DNA from: Gonatopus flavifemur | Taxonomy: Eukaryota; Arthropoda; Insecta; Hymenoptera; Dryinidae | Length of the DNA: 64,000 bases | Assembly (NCBI GenBank): GCA_018340375.1 | Contig: JAFFJZ010000003.1 | Coordinates: forward strand, 23,808,001 to 23,872,000 | Reading direction: 5' to 3' | Shown: piece by piece, positions 1-41,196 of the stretch | Layout of the letters: every line of letters begins with the position of its first letter | Numbering within the stretch: position 1 is the first letter of the stretch | The notes under the pieces: model-generated | Seen by the model: only the letters and a program-made list of their open reading frames with translations | What the model was told of the DNA's origin: nothing | Databases searched by the model: none | Position numbers and translations under genes: made by a program

Positions 1-824
1 ATACCCGTATAATGATTTGGTACTCAATTCATATTTGTTGGTACCTTAACCGTGTGTCTAAGAAATCCCTTCTAAACAAATTCTTAAATTCAATTAAACA
101 GTCTTACGGTGTCAATCATCTGATAAGACTATCATGATTTTCCTTCAACAACCACGCAGCGTTACATCACTTATTCAAAATATAAAATTTCTTCGTACAT
201 CTGAGCAGGGCACTGAAGCATCAGAAGGAGCAAGTCAAATTTGGCGCCAACTTTTTTCACAAATTATTTGATAAATTTGAATTTGAAATCGATAATAATT
301 CAGAACATACCTGAGATTGGAGTTTCAATATAAACTGAGTTTCAATAAAAATTGGGTTGCTTGAAGGTTTGCAAATGTTGGGAAACGAAATTACAAAAAA
401 ATTTTCACATTCGAAGGTTATTACTTTAAAAATCCTCTTATACTCGCCAGAAAATCTGTGAAAGACTGAAAATTATATAATCAGAGTCCAATCCTAGTCG
501 TGGATTTTCATATTCTTTACTAAGAAGTTCCGTTGAACGCATAATTTATGAGAAAAGTTGACACTCGCTTCTTTTGATGCTTGAATGCCCTTAAATAAAT
601 ACAAACTCAATTATCACTGGATGAATTAGATCCCCGGAGTTTCTTCTTTTTGAGATTGGACGTAGTTATGGATTTACAAATCTTCCGAGAAAGGAAAAGA
701 CAAAGTTAAAATTCAGAGATCTTTAAGTTTTCTTATAGAACCCTAGAAGATGACTTATGCAACACGATGAGAAGAACTCTAACAGCAAAATGTGTAACTG
801 CACAGAGAGGAGAGTTTTTTTGTG

Positions 825-1071
825 CACTGTAAAAAATATACTTCCTAAACTGCCAAAGAAGTTTGGCAGTTTTTTACACAAATTTTTTTTGTAAATTACC
901 AAACAAAAGTTTGTAAACATTCAAAAAATTTTGTGATTTCACGAAGATTTTTGAGAATTCACAAACTTTTGTTCGGCAATTTACAAAAAAGGTTCGGAAA
1001 TTATGTTTCCAAACCAAGTTTGTAAATTTCCAAGCATTTTTGTTTGGAATTTAACCATTTTTTTTACAGTG
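825..1071. mobile_element. MITE with CACTGTAAAAAA termini (copy A)
   Basis: CACTGTAAAAAATA pairs with TTTTTTTTACAGTG. The interior alternates AAACTTTTGTT-like words on both strands. A diverged copy in the same orientation lies at 47095-47325 with the same order of words (TTTGGCAGTTT, GATTTCACG, TTGTTTGGAATT). Confidence 0.8.
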
Positions 1072-1207
1072 TGACAAAGGAGGCTTAGTGATTATAAACA
1101 AACCATCTTTGGGTAAGATAAGATTTGTCAATAGTCGACAAATCTATGTTCTATGAACCTTCCATAAACGTTCCAAAATCAGCGTTATACTGTCTGAGAA
1201 TCTAAGA

Positions 1208-1695
1208 CCCACAAAGCACTCGTTGTCTAAAAGATATCTTCAGAGATAATGAAGAACTTTTAGAATAATTAAGACCTTTTAGAATTTTGTAAAAGATTTT
1301 CTAGATCCCTGAAAACGTTCTTGAAGATGTCTTTCAAAAGTAAAAACAGTTTGAGACTCCTGGAAGATGTCTATCGCATAAGACTTCCCAGACAAGCAGA
1401 AATTTGTCATTGTCTGAAAGACTTCCATTGGATATCTTAAAAATGTCTTATGCAAAAGTTCTCACTGTCTTCAAGATATCTCCAATAAGTAATCCAAAAG
1501 ATGTTTAAGATCTGAAGACATCTTTTAGATTTCTTAACCGAAGATATCTTGAAGGCAGTGAAAATGGTTGCATAAGACATCTTTAAGACATCCAGTGGAA
1601 ATCTTTGAGAGAATCAAAAATTCGTGCTGTCTGGGTTCTTTCATTGTTCTTAATTATTCCTGAAGATACCTTTTAGACAACGAGTACTGTGTGGG
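1208..1695. mobile_element. Foldback element rich in AAGATATCTT/AGACATCTT
   Basis: CCCACAAAGCACTCGTTGTC pairs with GACAACGAGTACTGTGTGGG; inner TAAAAGATATCTTCAG pairs with CTGAAGATACCTTTTA. The core repeats GAAGACATCTT-type words on both strands. Confidence 0.8.
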
Positions 1696-1766
1696 GAACA
1701 ATTTGTTCTTGAAAAATGGACCAGCTATCTCCAACCCACACATTTCCAATACTCCTCGTTTTGACA

Positions 1767-2007
1767 AGGAGTATCAGGAGGGAGCATGGCGGTGGTAGGG
1801 ATGAAACAGAAACTCACTCCCTCAAGATCTACTTTCTGATGGGTCCAATCAATGAAAGCACAATTCTAAAAGTAATAAGTGAATTCTACTTCTGGAAACA
1901 GAATTTTCGTTGGTTGAAGCCATAGGAAAATTGGTCTTACGGGTTTGAGTTCCGGTCCCACTGATTTCTATCCCTTCCACCGTTATGTTCTCTCCTGATA
2001 CTCCTTC
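1767..2007. mobile_element. MITE, about 241 bp
   Basis: AAGGAGTATCAGGAGGGAGC pairs with CTCTCCTGATACTCCTT, with further pairing of GGTGGTAGGGATGAAA against TTTCTATCCCTTCCACC. Confidence 0.72.
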
Positions 2008-2284
2008 CGGTTTCACATAATATCCATAAAAAAATCCAGGTTTGTGTTCTCTTAGGGGACATTCTCACATGTAGCAGTGTAAGGCCCGTAGAAAGAGTAT
2101 GAATGTAACTTCCGTAGAGTTGATAAATGATTATTATTCAATTCGAAGTGGTGGACGATAGTTGTGTGGAACCATTTACAAATTCTCTGACATTATGTGA
2201 CAACGAAGAAGCTCGAATGGAAGTGGCCTAGAATGAATCGTTCTGAAATTGTGCTCATCGTTTGATATTTTCATCTCATATTAA

Positions 2285-2392
2285 GGGGATACGAGCGGCG
2301 TGGCACTCATCCAATTTTGCGTAGTCCTGCGCAAGACAGAAGAAAAGGTTTATCTTGAAAAAATTGATTGAAATGCCACCGCTCGTATCACG
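2285..2392. mobile_element. Short TTAA-flanked MITE, 108 bp
   Basis: TTAA at 2281-2284 and 2393-2396; the ends GGGGATACGAGCGGCG and CCGCTCGTATCACG are inverted with one or two mismatches. TTAA flanks suggest piggyBac mobilisation. Confidence 0.65.
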
Positions 2393-4869
2393 TTAAGAGT
2401 TTGCACATAACCCTGCTAAAAATTCCAGGCAGATCCTAGCAGTTCCTGGAACAAAAGCCGACAAAACCAGGCAGGAACCTGTCTGGATCTGTCCAGTTTT
2501 GCTCGGTCTTCAACAGGGAACCCTATTGGCGCATTTTGTTTGTCTCGTCGGTAACAAAGAGTTCCGAGAGTTCTCACTTCATCATCCCAACGAGATTGCT
2601 GTATGGTGCGTTTTTCTCCTATATTCATTCGAGCTTTCACAACAACCAAGTAACGATATTATTCCACTTTTTAATGAAGAACCAACCATTCTACTAAATT
2701 GTTTCGTATCGCTCATCTTCCTTTTCGATAATGTTATGACCTCGCTCTGTGATTTTGCTTCATGATTCAAAGAAGGTGCATTAATTAATTATTTTTCGTT
2801 TCAATCAGTCATTTTCGAGAAAAAATGGAGGGAGAGATTTGGGACATCGAGAGACTCCTGAATGCTCGAGATTCCCAAATTCGCATGCGTCAAATTCCCG
2901 CCCGGACCCACTCGAATTGACGTCCAGCGGGAACCTGAGTGGCCCCAGGCGGAAATCTAAGTGGGAACTTTCTTCTGATGTTGTTACACGTTTTTGAACA
3001 TGGATGTTGAAATCTTGAGAGTAATCAATTATATTATATATAATATTATTTCCTTCTTTGCAAACTACAATATGAAGATTTGCGGGAGGATCTCAGCGTA
3101 CAAAAATATACTAACGTTGACAAAACAGGTCTGATTCTATATTTGAAAGCTGAATAGTTGATGACTGAAAAGTACTGAGGGGGCCGTGGTTAAGACGCGC
3201 GAGTTATTCCCAGCAGAGAAAATAATATTTGTATTTATTTTGTTTTTGTTCCTTCTTCAATTATTCCGCGCATATTTCGATTGTTCAATAATTCATCTGA
3301 ACATCATTGGAGGATTAACTTATAACAAACGAGAGAGAGATAATACAGAGGTTTTTGCATATTCTGCGTGAAGTATCGGCAAGCATTAAAGTTAATGTAT
3401 TCTAATTTAACACTGTTTAGAAATTCAAATTTGCGTACGCTTGTTATGGTCCCCCTGATATCTCTAAGGTCAGATAATTATCAATATCTTCGATCGGATT
3501 ACAGTACAACATTTGTGGTATGTTATCAATGGGTCCACTGTCGGTATCCAGTAAGATTGATATATATTTTATTATTAAAAAACAGTTTCTTATAACCTGA
3601 TAATCTGATAAGCTGTATCATTCATAACACTGTACAATTGATATATCGAAGATTGTATGTTTCAGAACAATTTTTGATGTCGTTCAACATATATCCTATA
3701 ACAATTTCCTGATTTTCAATCTTATTCATTGTACCAATATTTGATCATGCAAATTTTTTATAGAGTAGAATATGTAAATTTGAAACGCTTAGTATGTATG
3801 AATATTTTATGGCTGCATATTATTTCGAAAAATCATTCATCTAGATTCTAAATCCTACGTATTTGGGTCCCATGTGAATCGAAGATAATATGTAAAAATT
3901 ACAGTGAAAGCAGTTCTTATTGAAACGATTCTTTTGTGAAAAGAAATCTCCTGATTTCGGATCAGGCCATTGACGTTGAAATCGTGTGTTGACACGAATT
4001 CGTAACCAACTACGAAGATATTAACAAATTCCATGCCTCTCCTTTTTCTACATCATGTTCAACCGGAACCAATATCCGCGATTGAAAAGAAATGACTCTG
4101 AAACATTGTTACGAATTTTAAATCAGATTCAGTGATGTCTGACTTTGAATTGATTTTAGTGAAGGATTTGATAATAAATTTTGGCGTCTTTTGAATTTTA
4201 CCTCACGGCACATAAGTCCCATTTTGTTTTCAGTGAATGAGACGTGAAGACTTCTCAATTTTCGCTTTTCAGGCGTTCAATTGCTGTTTCAATTACGCTT
4301 CCTTGCAGTATCGAACTGGCTTGTATAAGGAGAAAAGTATATGGTGACCATTACTAGGAAGAATAGGAATTAGGTGACAGATGTTCAAAAATTGTAGTAG
4401 GTAAGTACCATCTAACATCGAAATGAGTGCGATAAACTGTTTACGTTACCATGGGAATGATAGGTTAACATAGGAACGATCACCAAATCGCGAATCAGCA
4501 CTGAATTCCTATTCTGAAGTCCCGATGAGAACTAGAGCAAATGGTAATCAATCCCATACACTTTTCTCAGTGTATCAAGGCCCCCAGCTGGGAATTATTT
4601 CGAGCCCTCCAAACGGGACATGCTCTTGGAAAAATCAAGATTTCATCATAATTCCTACAAGAAAAAGAAAACTGCAAACTGTATGAGCCCCCAAATACCG
4701 AAGAGCCCCCGATGGTCGCCGGGGAGCTGAGCGGGCTAGTTCAACACTGTTTCCGTGTCGCTGCGTACGCTTCATTATCACCAGGATTCTATATGCTTTC
4801 TCTTCCATTTTCATACAGAGGGTATACCAATGGAACTCTTTCGGGATTCACCTGAATGATTGTATGTAC

Positions 4870-5192
4870 CAGGGCCGTCTTTCATTGCTTGAAGGCCGTG
4901 GGCCTACTTAGAGTGGAGGCCCATGTAAGGAGACGTAAAATCTTGACATTTTTGAAAAATCACTCTAACATTGATTATTATGATTTTCCTTTCAAATAAG
5001 TATTAGCTGAATTTCCACTTTTTTTGTATATCTAGAATTAGTTTCATTTTCAAAATAACTTGATTTCATTTTGTTCAAGTCACCTTTTTAAAAAAATATA
5101 TAAAAATCTTAACGGTTCTCTACGAAGAGGCCCCCTTCTTTCAGGAGGCCCTGGGCTCGGGCCCGGTGTGCCCTGCCTTAAAGACGGCCCTG
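4870..5192. mobile_element. hAT-type MITE, 323 bp
   Basis: The termini CAGGGCCGTCTTT and AAAGACGGCCCTG are inverted. They are flanked by a perfect 8-bp duplication, GTATGTAC, at 4862-4869 and 5193-5200. An 8-bp duplication with CAGGG termini is characteristic of hAT elements. There is no coding capacity. Confidence 0.9.
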
Positions 5193-5299
5193 GTATGTAC
5201 TCTTTAGGAATTTTATGAAAATACATGATGTTCAAAATCTATGCTTTGAAATCTGTTTGTGAATTAATTGTACTGTCAGTATCATTCTCAATCTAGTAT

Positions 5300-5437
5300 C
5301 CCTGCTTAAAGAATCTGATTTAACCGATTGATTCTCATTGAATCCAATGCAGAGAACCGATTCTCAATGGGTTTGAATCAGTTTGTTGCATTGGAATCAA
5401 TGAGAATCAATGGGTTCAATGAGATTCTTTAAACAGG
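5300..5437. mobile_element. Small CCCTGCTTAAA MITE, 138 bp
   Basis: CCCTGCTTAAAGAATCTGAT pairs with GAGATTCTTTAAACAGG. The interior alternates GATTCTCATTGA and TCAATGAGAATC. Confidence 0.75.
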
Positions 5438-5445
5438 AATTATTC

Positions 5446-5917
5446 ACACACGGAAGAAAGTATTTCTTTGAATCTAATAAATTGTTATCCCAGATAGAAA
5501 AATGTCTCAATAATGCCATCATAATGGTGACACGCACGCCAAGAAATGCTTGCATTATGGTACCAAGGTGCTTCCGCATAAAGCATTGTTATTGGTAGCA
5601 AAACGAGGTGATGGTACCATAATGCAGACATAATGTTTACATTGTATGCATCATTGCAATCTGAGCGAAGTTTATGATAGTATGTTTACGGCACATTATG
5701 TTACAAAATATTGAGGGCATGGTTTTCTATCTGGGATTTGAATCGGTCCAAATAAACATTTCTTCGATAGAAATAAATATTTTGTTTATTCAATCCTCCT
5801 TTCAAATGACAAATTGATTTATATCAAAAGAATATTCATTTCCTTCGGAGAAATATCCATTTGGGCCTATTCGAATAACAATTTTTTAGATTCGAAGAAA
5901 TCCTTTTATCTGTGTAC
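5446..5917. mobile_element. Element interrupted by the 5489-5739 repeat
   Basis: CACGGAAGAAAGTATTTC and TTTGAATCTAATAAATTGTTAT on the left pair with ATAACAATTTTTTAGATTCG and GAAATCCTTTTATCTGTG on the right. A second element fills the middle. Confidence 0.68.
5489..5739. mobile_element. Inner MITE with CCCAGATAGAAAA ends
   Basis: CCCAGATAGAAAA pairs with TTTTCTATCTGGG. Part of it (TTCCGCATAAAGCATTGTTA onward) recurs in the same orientation at 63579-63735. Confidence 0.78.
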
Positions 5918-6197
5918 CATCGAATTTGGAGGGAGGATGCGCAAGCAGCGTATGCGATTGAGACAGTTTCATGTCCCATAATTCACACTGTAAAAAAAAT
6001 TGTCATCACCATTTCCTTTCATTGCATTCGGATTTGGTTGATTTTTTCATTAAGATCGCATGAATTCGTGGTGTGAATTTTTCAAATAGAGCAATTGTAT
6101 AATAAGGTTGACTTTTCATAAAATACGATAACAAACCGGTTGCCAAGTCCCGGATGGACGGGATTCACACATTCGCATGCAAACTCGAATTCCCGCT

Positions 6198-6465
6198 CAG
6201 GGTTGGAAGTAATTCAATTAAAACATGATTCTTAATTGAAAGTTTTTCCAATTATCAATTAAAATTTAATTCTTAATTGGAATTCTCTTGAATTGACAAT
6301 TAAATTTAATTGATTCATATGAAGCAATGATTGATTGTTTCTTATGATGTTTCGCTGGTTTCATCCAATTAACAAATACAGAAGAATTTATTTGTTGATT
6401 AAGAATTGAATCTTGATTCAAGAAAATTTCAATTAGGAATTGAATGGAATTAATTTACAACCCTG
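6198..6465. mobile_element. MITE with CAGGGTTG/CAACCCTG ends
   Basis: Inverted ends CAGGGTTGGAAGTAATTCAA and GGAATTAATTTACAACCCTG surround AATTAA/TTAATT-rich sequence. It appears inserted in an older CCCGC-rich repeat (GAATTCCCGCTC on the left, GCTGGTCCCGCTTGG on the right). Confidence 0.68.
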
Positions 6466-7952
6466 CTGGTCCCGCTTGGGGCTCCTGAGGTTCCTATCCA
6501 GGACCCGTTACCCGAGTGATCCTGAGCGGGAATCTGAGTTCACATACAAATGTGGAAATTCTATCAACCCGGGAATTTTCAGGTGCGCATTCGTTTGAAG
6601 CGTATCAATTTGTAATTGTTCGTATCTTACAGCATACATCGATGAATATGATTTTCAATTAAAAGCTAGTCTCATTCGGTCCCGCGCTAATGTTAAAAAA
6701 TGATGAAAATTATCATTGCCTAATTTCCTAACTATCCTCGAATGAAAAAACTTGTGGTTCACCTCGATACCCCGATAACGGATAAAGCTAATGAATGCGA
6801 AACATAGAAAAGTAACTTATTCTTGTCTACATTTCTTGTATAAGATAAGTCGATATCTTATAGATAGCACCAATAATTTGTATTCCAGAAATATCAAGTA
6901 CATTGTAAAGAAATAAGCTATAATAATATCGATGTAGCAATCGCAAAAAAGCCTTGACTATCTTTACCCTTATTAATTTTGTAAGTCATAATCGAAGATC
7001 GTTTGCAATATAGTAGCGGTTATCGATTGAAGTAGATTATTCTATTCACAAAATATGAATATCTGAATTCATAACGTCATTCTTCACAAAATATTGAAGT
7101 CGAAGAATGAAAATAAAACATACCATTGGTCATTGAAATCCAATAAATTCGTCAGTTACAAATCTGGAATTCCAAATCTTTTCCTAATCACAAAATAATA
7201 AATTTCAACTCTGTTCAAAAACATACTGAATTTCTAATTCAGGAAAAATTGTATCGAATCAGAGAAGAAAATATTCTTGGAACTCATTATTCTTAATCGT
7301 AACTACTATTTATAAATAAACGATTCTCTTGATACCCTGTCTATACTGTCTATACAATTTATATACACGAGTTGATGTTATACAAATATCATTTGTCTTC
7401 ATTCTTTGAAGCGAATCCCTCTGCGTTGGAGGTGCGATATCAAATCAAATGGTGCCCTAAATACTTTGGTCATATTATATACATTATCTATAATTTTGAG
7501 TTTTTCAAGCTTATCATGTCTTAATTTCTCTGTCGAGCAACTTCACAAACGATGTTGATGCAAATATTTGAAAGGTATTATGGTGAATCGAAAGCACGAA
7601 GGATTCGACGGAAGATTGAGTTTTTCGTTGATTGATTCGTCGACTAATCTTAGGACTATATATCTAATCGTCGTTTGTGATAAATGCGAATTCTTTTCCA
7701 TCTTTTTGCAATCGAGCGTGAAGGTCCATCAATCGTTCAGTTTCGTTTGTTCGTTCCAACTTTGTTCACGCTGTGTTTTTGTTATCTTCGGGGGAGTGAA
7801 AAAAATTTACTCGACGTATCACCGTTTCTCTTCGAGGCCTGTCTCTTGATTCAGCGCCTCCGTTACGATGGGCAAAGGACTCTCCAGGGACATTTGTCTG
7901 AAATCAAAGTCCAGATAAATTTCCATTGTATCATAGTTTCGTTTCAAATACT

Positions 7953-35896
<27,944 letters not shown>

Positions 35897-38660
35897 CTAC
35901 ATCTTTCATTGAAATTCTTCACACGAATGTGCGATAGATCATCCCGCCACGTTATCTCGATAACCGATCGGAACTGCTTTAATTTGTGGAAATCTATGAT
36001 CTGTTTGTCTCTTGAATATGTGTTTTTGTTGGATCTAATTTCGACGGAATCTCCGAGAAATATTTTCATGAGCTAGAAAGGGAATTTCATTATTATCATC
36101 GCCATGAAGATTCAGGAGAATCAGTTGAAATTCAGGAGCGGGAGAATTGAATATTCGGGAAAATATTGGACGTAGCGAAATTGTGACGCTAACTTGTTCG
36201 ATGTACGCATACACCCACGTTCCTCCCACAACGTGGCTGTACCAAGACGCGTAACCGAGACGTGAAATTGATATTTAGCTATATCAAAATGAATAACAAA
36301 TGTCATATTCACCACTAAAAGTTCCTACCTTGGTTTTAGTATCGAATGAACAAGGTCAGGCGGTCCATTCTCTTGGGATTTCATCCCACGTTAAATCACT
36401 CGATATCGAATTTCTGAATACCCGAGGCGTTTTTTCATTCAATAATGTGGTCTATGTTGCCTATCCCTGCAATGAAATTCTCAATGAGATGAAATATTCT
36501 ATGAGCTGTTGTGAGGAAAGTGAAGTTATTCAAAATCAACACCGCGTTGCAATTACGGGGTCATATTGTGTTACAGAACAATCACGAAGCCCTGTTCAGT
36601 CACGGACTGTGGCTTCGTGACGGTTGCGCCAACTTCGAAATAGCTCCGTGTTTGTTTCAAGCAGCATCATCAAAGTTCAAAGGAATTAAGATGTGCCGGA
36701 ATTTCGCTTTCATACGCATATTCGATAATTCATCTAATTTTGTTGAAAGTTACTTGGCGTTTACAAATACTTCGTGTGCTTCTTTGTCCTCGGAAGAAGA
36801 AAATTTGTTCTCAGAAGTAAAAATCAAAGAAATTCAATACATCTCACCGTGATGAATTGTTTTCACGTTGAAAAAGGCACCTCTGAAGCAATGTATATCG
36901 CGAACGTAAAATGTCATGTACTAGTACTAGATTTCAGATCGTAATGATATGAAGATCAAGATATCAGATGGTATATAGACGAATAAAGCCTTTGACGTTT
37001 TCAATATTATGATTATAAAAGAACCCATAGTTATGCGTTGTGAAGACTGTGAAATGTTTTATTCAAAAAAAAGACTTGTAGAAATGATATAGTTAATCTG
37101 TTGATCGGAATGAAGAATCCGTAAAAATGTGCTTCATCACAAATTCTTCGTGGATGGATCAAAGATTTTATTATCATGAAGTGGTGGTGTTAATACAAAC
37201 CAGTTGCACGCGACATGGAAATGAGTTTGTAACGTACCGGCAGACAAGTAGGATCAATCAAACAACAGCAGATTTCGATCCACGAATATCTTTCTGCACA
37301 CGTCATGTAATTTATTCTACAAATGCCATTACATTCAACCTTCTGAACTCGTTAGAAATCTTTTAATACGAAATTGTAGAGCATGAAAGATACCCTGCGG
37401 AAAATTCCCGGCAAATCCGGATGAAAACCAGTATCCTGCGTGGAAAAAAAAAAGAAATAGTTGCAGTAAGAACTTACGTAGTCGAGCTTTCACCTCGATT
37501 GTCTACGGAATCAGTTACGCCAACTACAACAATAATCGAAACTTCGCTGCGTTACTCCTAAGCTCGGGATCTCATCTTGCAAGTGATAAGGAAGAAAGAA
37601 GGGTGGAAGAGTAAAACCAGACTATACACCAGGAGAATCTGCGACCTGGAAGAAATTTAGTGGATGAGGAGCGATAAATTCCTGCATCAAGAGTTCCTGG
37701 GAGTGCACTACAAAACACTTTATGATCCTATCTCGCAAGTGTAGAACTAGCCTCCAACCCGGGAGCCTGTAGGGCAGAAGAATGGCACATATCGTAGATC
37801 GCGAGCGGTCCATTGGCAACTAATTCTTCTGTTGGGGGCCTTCAAATGGCACTTCTGAATCTCTTATGGTAGTTCCAACTCAACTCGAAGTTGAAACCAC
37901 CAACAATTCTTCAGGATTCTGCACAGCGGAAAGATCCGCAATATGATAGAAAATTGGTAGTTAAATAGCAGTCATATTCCACGTAACCACCCCACTGATC
38001 TATAGTATACACTCCCTAGCATGTATGGTCATACTCAATCTACATTGCGCCATGCTAGCGCCAATGGTAAATCCTTTCATGAGGCTGTAGGCAAAGGGCA
38101 GCCTCTTGATCGGCTCCTTGAGTGTTCGATTGGATCACTCTAATATGGAGTGCAATTAATTTCCCCAGTGCTTTCTGTGTGCGAATACTAAAGAGTGCGA
38201 AAAGAGTGACTCACGTGACCAAATGTCTCCGGACAGGGTCTGGCATTCGGGAGGGCTCTGGAAGCGACCAGGGAGATCGCGAGATGAAGAAAGTGGATTC
38301 CTTACGTTGAACTCAGAAGTTGGGGTACGAGGAACCCACGCGAGGAAATTTCCCGAAGTAATGCCTGAAATAGTCCCGTCGAGGGGAGGATTGGTTCTGG
38401 AAAAATAGGGCGAAAGACCCAGCTCCCTTACGGCGTATAAATCATTTCCTCCTCTATGAAAATAAAACCATCATAGTTGGACCGACTAACGTGAATGATT
38501 TGTTAGTTACAAGCTACTTATGTTAGTTAGTTAGAACTACCATCACAACTCAAGCAGTTCATACCATATTTTGAATTTCCAGAGTGGAGACGCGTCATGT
38601 ATCGCTTGATTGCCGACGTTTTGTCATTATTGCAGCTGGCTTCTGCAAAGCAGTATGAAC

Positions 38661-40673
38661 ATTAGGGTGTTTCATTTTTGGGCGAGATTTTTGTTTCCTT
38701 TGTCCTACCTGAGAATTTGATATTTTCCAGAGGAAGAAATATATTCCCGTTGGAGAGAAACTTCCAGGTGAATTAGAAGCTCAGCTCATCCAAAAATTCA
38801 GTTTCTCATTTAAATAACACAGGAAACTCATGAACTTTGGTCTCAACTTGGTTCTTCGATGTTGAACAAATTTTTCCCGAAAAAATGGATATTATGGGCT
38901 TGTTGTAGGGCATAAAATTTACTAAAATCAAGTTTCCATGAAATAAAACTGTAAGACCTGTAATGGTTTTGGGAGTAAGCTTTGACAAAAATCAACATCA
39001 AAGCTCTGATAATTTTGTATTTATTGATCTTACATTAACGGAATCGGCAAATCAGCAGCGATTTCCCTTCACATGTTCGATTCGTTTCAAATTTCAGCCC
39101 CATCGGAGCATTTTTGCAGATTTGACAGGATAAACAAAAAAGAATGTTTTTTTGTTCCATTTTGGAATATTCCAAGAATGGGATGATGGGAAATTTTGGA
39201 AAAATTCATACATATGTATTGTTAGCGACTCCTTTCAGATAAATTTTTTTGAAAAAGAACGTCTGAAAATTTAATCACAAGGAATTTTTTTTATAAACAA
39301 ATCGATTTTTTGAAAAAACCCCCTCTTTAAAAGTTTGAAAAAATTCATAGCGATAGCCTCAAGTTCCACGGAAATTTTTGTTTTTTTGAAATCTGGGGAG
39401 ACTCAAAAATTGTGGAAGTTATAAATATTTATGTGAAGTGATACGCGTAAAATCGCTCCCCGGTCGATACCGTGAATAGCGCCTTCCAGTGTCAACGCAA
39501 AAAACCATCGAGGGAACTTCTGAATCCGGAAAACTTCAGAGAATTCCTCCACTATGCTTGAAGAAGGTTTCCTGAAATTCCCATATTTTTGACTCCAATT
39601 TTGAATGAGGTACGGACGATGTTCTATCAGCGCGGCGTATGGATGATTTTGATCCCGTTGATAGAAAATCGTCCATACCTCATTCAAAATTGGAGTAAGA
39701 AATCTGAGAATTTCAGGAAACCTTCTTCAAACATAGTGGGAAAACTGTGTCGTTTGAAGTTTTCCGGAATCAGGAGTTCTCTCGATAGTTTTTTGCGTTG
39801 AAACTGGAAGACGCTATTCACGGTATCGACCGGGGAGCGATTTCACGCCCATCACTTCACAAAAATATCAATAACTTCCACAATTTTTGAGTACCCCAAA
39901 TTTCAGAAAACCAAAATTTCTGTCAAACTTGAGGCTATCACTAAGAATTTTTTCAAACTCTTCAAAGAGGGCGTTTGTTAAAAAAATCGAGTTGTTTATA
40001 GAAAGAAAATCTTCTTGGTATTGAATTTTCAGTTGTTCTTTCTCAAAAAAATTGATCTGAAAGGAGTCGCTAACAATACATATGCATGAATTTTTCCAGA
40101 ATTTTTCATCATTCCATTCTTGGAATATTCCAAAATGGAACAAAAAAACATTTTTTTTTGTTTATCCTGTCAAATCTGCAAAAATGCTCTGCTGAAGGGG
40201 CTAAAATTTGGCGAAACTTCATCATTTGGCTCCCTTTATCGATCCTCACAATTTGAAGCAAATCGAAGATGGGAAGGGAAATCGCTGCTGATTTGGCCCC
40301 AAATACAAGATTATAGGGGAGTTTAGGCCGATTTTTATCAAAGTTCACCTTTCAAGCTCTGTAACTCCAAAACTACTGGTCGCACAGTTCTATCTCAGGG
40401 GAACGTTTTTGTAGCAAATTTTGTGCCCTACGAGCCCATCATACACATTTATTTGAAAAAAAATTCTTTGAACACCATACAATCGAGTTGAAACCAAAGT
40501 CAACCAGTTTCCTTTGTTATTCAAATGGGGAATTGGATTTTTGAATGAATCAAGCCTCTCATCCACTTAGAATTTTTTTCCCTACGGGAATATTTTTCAT
40601 TCGCCATAAAATATCAAATTTTCAGGTAGGACAGAGGAAGAAAAAATATCGCCCAAAAATGAAACACCCTAAT
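38661..40673. mobile_element. 2.0 kb foldback element, near-complete palindrome
   Basis: The left arm starts ATTAGGGTGTTTCATTTTTG and the right arm ends with the complement. Matching blocks persist toward a centre near 39640 (for example CAATTTTGAATGAGGTACGG against CCATACCTCATTCAAAATTG), so arms are about 1 kb with a short loop. GAAC flanks both ends. Short ORFs inside mirror each other on opposite strands and look non-coding. Confidence 0.9.
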
Positions 40674-41078
40674 GAACATACGTCCCATTCTAGAAACTCT
40701 TACAGTTTGAGTGGACATTATAATTGCTCTTTCATGTTTTCCCTACTATTTGTTACTTTTTTTCTCACTCCCACTAGCTGTAGACTGTGAGACTCTGCAA
40801 GAGTGTTGTTTTAGGACAGAGGTCCATATTGAATTTATGTATAGTTCACCGTCAATAAAGTGATGTCGTAAGGTTGTTTTTTGTATTTTTAAGAGTCACG
40901 TTATTCTTCTCGTCGTAGTGTATGGGAGACCGGGGCTAAAAGTAACGGAAAGGAAAGTTGTAACACAGACTACAAGTCTCATATTTTTCAACAAATGAGG
41001 TTAACTCTTTGTAAAATAATTATTCATTCACTGCAAAAGTATTTTATATAGTAAAGTGCAGACATTATAGATCTGATA

Positions 41079-41196
41079 CAGGGTTGCTACAGGTCAGGGA
41101 GATTCAACGCAATTGATCAATTTCATTGGTAGTCTATAAAATCGAAACGTATGATTAGTGGATTCCATTGAATCTCCCTGACCTGTAGCAATCCTG
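41079..41196. mobile_element. Short MITE, 118 bp
   Basis: CAGGGTTGCTACAGGTCAGG pairs with CCTGACCTGTAGCAATCCTG; GGAGATTCAA pairs with TTGAATCTCC. TGATA directly flanks both sides. Confidence 0.85.

Larger units (their letters stand above)
1..7952. other. Downstream flank of CaMKK
   Basis: No convincing coding sequence on either strand. It holds the elements listed at 825, 1208, 1767, 2285, 4870, 5300, 5446, 5489 and 6198, plus a CCCGC-rich degenerate repeat shared between about 2840-2960 and 6130-6560. 3000-4320 and 6600-7900 show no structure I can name. The last few hundred bases should include the CaMKK 3' UTR. Confidence 0.6.

Noticed and set aside
36300..36852. Overlapping 106- and 113-codon + strand ORFs
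   Set aside because: No recognisable motif, no splice context and no repeat family; length is unremarkable for this much sequence. Kept out for lack of support.
39403..40348. Several 68-94 codon ORFs on both strands
   Set aside because: They are mirror images in the two arms of the 38661-40673 palindrome, with no protein-family resemblance.
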